Positions 61,433 to 64,000 of a stretch of 64,000 nt of DNA are shown in pieces. The position numbers and the translations under genes are program-made. Under the pieces are notes generated by a model. That model was not told the origin of the DNA and searched no databases. It saw only the letters and a list, made by a program, of their open reading frames with translations. Location of the stretch: assembly GCA_034770075.1 (NCBI GenBank), contig JAVJAP010000349.1:1-64000 (forward strand). Reading direction: 5' to 3'. This DNA comes from Aralia elata (taxonomy: Eukaryota; Streptophyta; Magnoliopsida; Apiales; Araliaceae). The stretch's first letter is position 1; each line of letters starts with the position of its first letter.

Positions 61433-63890
61433 TTCCTCTCCTCTTGAAAAAGATTTGTCCTCAAATCATCACCTACATTAAATGGACTTAGATCAGTAAC
61501 ATTGAATGTTGCACTAACATGATACTCACCAGGTAAATCCAGTTTATAGGCATTGTCATTAATGCGTTCCAGCACTTGGAATGGACCATCTCCCCTCGAC
61601 AACAATTTCGACCGTCTTTGAGCCGGAAATCTTTCTTTTCTCATATGCAGCCAAACCCACTCTCCCGGTTCAAAGATCACTTGACGTCGGCCCTTGTTGG
61701 CTTGTTTAACATAATACTCCATCCTCCTCTCGATGTTAAGCCTTGCCTTCTCATGTATCTGCTTAACAAATTCAGCCCTTTTCTTTCCATCCATGTTAGT
61801 AAATTCAGAAACAGGTAATGAAGATAAATCCAAAGGAGTTAAAGGATTAAACCCATATACAATTTCAAATGGTGAACATTATGTAGCAGAATGAACATAC
61901 CGATTATATGCAAACTCAACATGTGGTAGACACTCTTCCCAAACTTTAATATTCTTTTTGATAACAGCCCTTAACAATGCAGATAAAGTTCTATTAACTA
62001 CTTCCGTTTGACCATCAGTTTGTGGGTGACAAATAGTGGAAAATAACAATTTAGTACCTAACTTATACCACAAAGTTTTCCAGAAATAACTCAAAAACTT
62101 AGTATCTTTATCTGAAACGATTGTTCTAGGCATACCATGCAATCTAACAATTTCTCTAAAGAACAATTCAGCTACATGGGAAGCGTCATCAGTTTTGTGA
62201 CAGGGAATAAAATGTGCCATTTTCGAAAACCTATCCACGACCACAAATATTGAATCATGACCACACTTAGACCTAGGTAAACCCAACAAAAAATCCATAG
62301 ATATATTCACCCAAGGTCCATTAGGTATAGGCAATGGCATATACAATCCATGAGGTTGAACACAAGACTTAGACTATTTACATGTAATGCATTTATCACA
62401 AATTCTTTCCACATCCCGTTTCACATGAGGCCAATAAAAATGTTCTTTCAAAATAGATAAAGTCTTTTCTACACCAAAATGACCCATTAGACCTCCCCCA
62501 TGTGACTCTCTAATCAACAACTCACGTAAAGAATATGCAGGTATACACAGCTTATTTTCTCGAAATAGAAAACCATTAACTTTAAAATATTTACCTATAG
62601 TATTCTTCTCACATGATCTAAACTCTTCACAAAATTCAAGGTCACTAACATATAATTCTTTGATCCATTCAAAACCCAGCAATTTTGTATCAAGAGTATT
62701 TAATAACACGTACCTTCTCGAAAGAGCATCAGCAACAACATTCTCCTTACCCTGTTTGTATCGGATGACATATGGAAATGTCTCGATAAATTCCACCCAC
62801 CGGGCATGTCGCTTGTTCAACTTATGCTGTCCTTTCAAATACTTCAAGGATTCATGATCGGTGTGAATCACAAACTCTTTAGGCCAAAGGTAGTGTTGTC
62901 ACGTCTCCAATGCTCGAACCAATGCATACATCTCCTTGTCATAAGTAGGATAGTTTAGAGCTGCCCCACTTAACTTCTCGCTAAAGTATGCCACTGGTTT
63001 CCCTTCCTGCATCAACACAGCTCCAATCCCTAAACCTGAAGCATCACACTCAATCTCAAAAGTCTTAGCAAAGTTAGGTAAAACAAGCAAAGGAGCGTCA
63101 GTCAATTTATCTTTAATCAATTTAAACGTCTTTTCCTGTTCTTCACCCCACTTAAAACCCACACTCTTTTTGATTACTTCCGTCAATGGTGCTGTGATGT
63201 CGCTGAAGTTCTTCACGAAACATTGGTAGAAACTTGCCAGTCCATGGAAGCTACGAACTTGACTCACATTTGATGGACTCGGCCATTCTCGGATTGCACA
63301 TATTTTCTCCTCATCCACTTGAACTCACGACAAATCCAAGAAAAACAATTATATCCGTACAAAACGTGCACTTATCCATGTTAGCAAATAACTTTTCCTT
63401 ACGAAGTACATCTAAAACAGATTTTAAATGCAATGCATGCTCTCCCAAGTTTTTGCTATATATCAAGATGTCATCAAAATACACAACCACAAATTTCCCA
63501 ATGAACGGACGCAAAACATGGTTCACTAATCTCATGAAAGTACTAGGAGCATTAGTTAGACCAAAAGGTAATACTAACCACTCATACAACCCATATTTTG
63601 TTTTGAAAGCCGTTTTCCATTCATCACCCTCATGCATACGAATTTGATGATATCCACTTTTAAATCAATTTTTGAAAATACACTAGACCCATGCAATTCA
63701 TCTAACATATCATCTAATCGTGGGATGGGATGTCGACATTTTACCGTAATGTTATTGACTGCTCTACAATCAATGCACATGCGCCCTTTCCCATCCTTCT
63801 TAGGCACCAAGATTACTAGAACTACACATGGACTCATGCTTTCCCTCACGAACCCCTTCTCCATGAGTTCGCCAACTTGCTTTTGCAACT
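61117..63890 (-). pseudogene. gypsy pol (RT to integrase tail), second element
   Basis: Pieces in order from the 5' side are as follows. RT is at 63311-63890, with the frame broken near 63660 (one T missing in the T run) and motifs KKDGKGRMCIDCRAVNN, LPFGLTNAPSTF and YFDDILIYSK. RNase H is at 62899-63318, with a TGA at 62896 replacing tryptophan in the ETWKHY region. The RNase H end and integrase zinc region at 62374-62871 end in a TAG where glutamine is expected. The integrase core at 61879-62346 (MDFLLGLP, VSDKDTKF, QTDGQTEVVNRT) ends in a stop at 61878-61880. The C-terminal domain and tail are at 61117-61833, extending into the LTR. The SINE removes the N-terminal RT. It is clearly more decayed than the first element. 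Confidence 0.92.
61433..61445 (-). promoter_or_regulatory. polypurine tract, second gypsy element
   Basis: Minus-strand AAGAGGAGAGGAA adjoining the LTR start, identical to the first element's tract and again inside the EERN codons of pol. Conservation of the exact purine run supports its role as plus-strand primer. Confidence 0.85.
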
Positions 63891-64000
63891 TTTTTTTTGT
63901 TGATAATGTGGAGTTTTTCAACCGCAATCGGACTAAGTCTCCCCACCCCGGGCCAGGCTTTGCATACAGGTTCTGCCTAAGACATGGCTTCACCTAGAAA
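63891..64000 (-). mobile_element. SINE, partial at window edge, inside gypsy RT
   Basis: The gypsy sequence stops after tgcaact. It is followed by a T run, gttgataatgtggag and GC-richer sequence (ccccaccccgggccaggc) that is absent from the first element at the same place. On the minus strand it ends actccacattatcaac plus A, resembling the 40-bp remnant at 26599-26638 and, more distantly, the 50638 SINE (shared ttagtccg-like core). The 5' end and right duplication lie beyond the window. Confidence 0.78.

Larger units (their letters stand above)
60484..64000 (-). mobile_element. second Ty3/gypsy CRM-like element (runs off window)
   Basis: A minus-strand element of the same family as 28381-52526: 3' LTR, polypurine tract, integrase, RNase H and RT in order, with the 5' part beyond the window. 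It is inserted in satellite after ctttt (60479-60483); the matching duplication lies outside. Its pol resembles the first element closely, but its LTR is shorter and diverged, so it belongs to a sister subfamily. A SINE interrupts RT at about 63891. Confidence 0.93.

Overview
The window is repeat-only plant DNA. I see no host gene, rRNA, functional tRNA or CRISPR array. Plant origin rests on the plant-type LTR retrotransposons, an L1-like LINE whose ORF1 has the plant DUF4283-plus-zinc-knuckle form, and tRNA-derived SINEs. A flowering plant is likely; the species cannot be named from this.

The ground state is a tandem satellite with a 160-bp monomer. It fills 1-28380 and resurfaces at 52527-52823 and 59968-60483, between transposons. 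Inside the array, a block of about 7.25 kb (about 45 monomers) occurs twice in direct order (about 10240-17490 and 17491-24770), with a partial third copy at about 4851-8630. Positions 1-4380 read like the same satellite with very frequent single-base insertions. Positions 8771-9597 are an almost pure A tract.

28381-52526 is one Ty3/gypsy element on the minus strand, flanked by the 5-bp duplication atcaa. Its 1-kb LTRs start with TGATGAGGACATG. Its polypurine tract lies inside the pol coding region, and the pol frame runs on into the 3' LTR, as is known for the centromeric CRM clade. Its gag carries a SINE. Its gag-protease junction is split by a 17-kb Ty1/copia insertion (32655-49626, duplication ccaag) with the unusual layout LTR-internal-LTR-internal-LTR. 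Removing the nested insertions leaves about 6.9 kb, a normal size for such an element.

52824-59967 is an L1-like LINE on the plus strand inserted in the satellite (duplication aataagaag). Its ORF1 is split by a 1749-bp solo LTR (duplication atgag), and its ORF2 by a 65-bp SINE fragment (14-bp duplication). A 105-bp SINE sits in the following satellite (60141-60245). From 60484 a second, related gypsy element on the minus strand runs out of the window, with another SINE at its visible right edge.

All coding regions are transposon-derived and carry stops or frameshifts, so each is called a pseudogene. The combination of a 160-bp satellite, long repeat blocks and CRM-like elements suggests a centromeric or pericentromeric array; this is an inference that needs CENH3 or FISH data.
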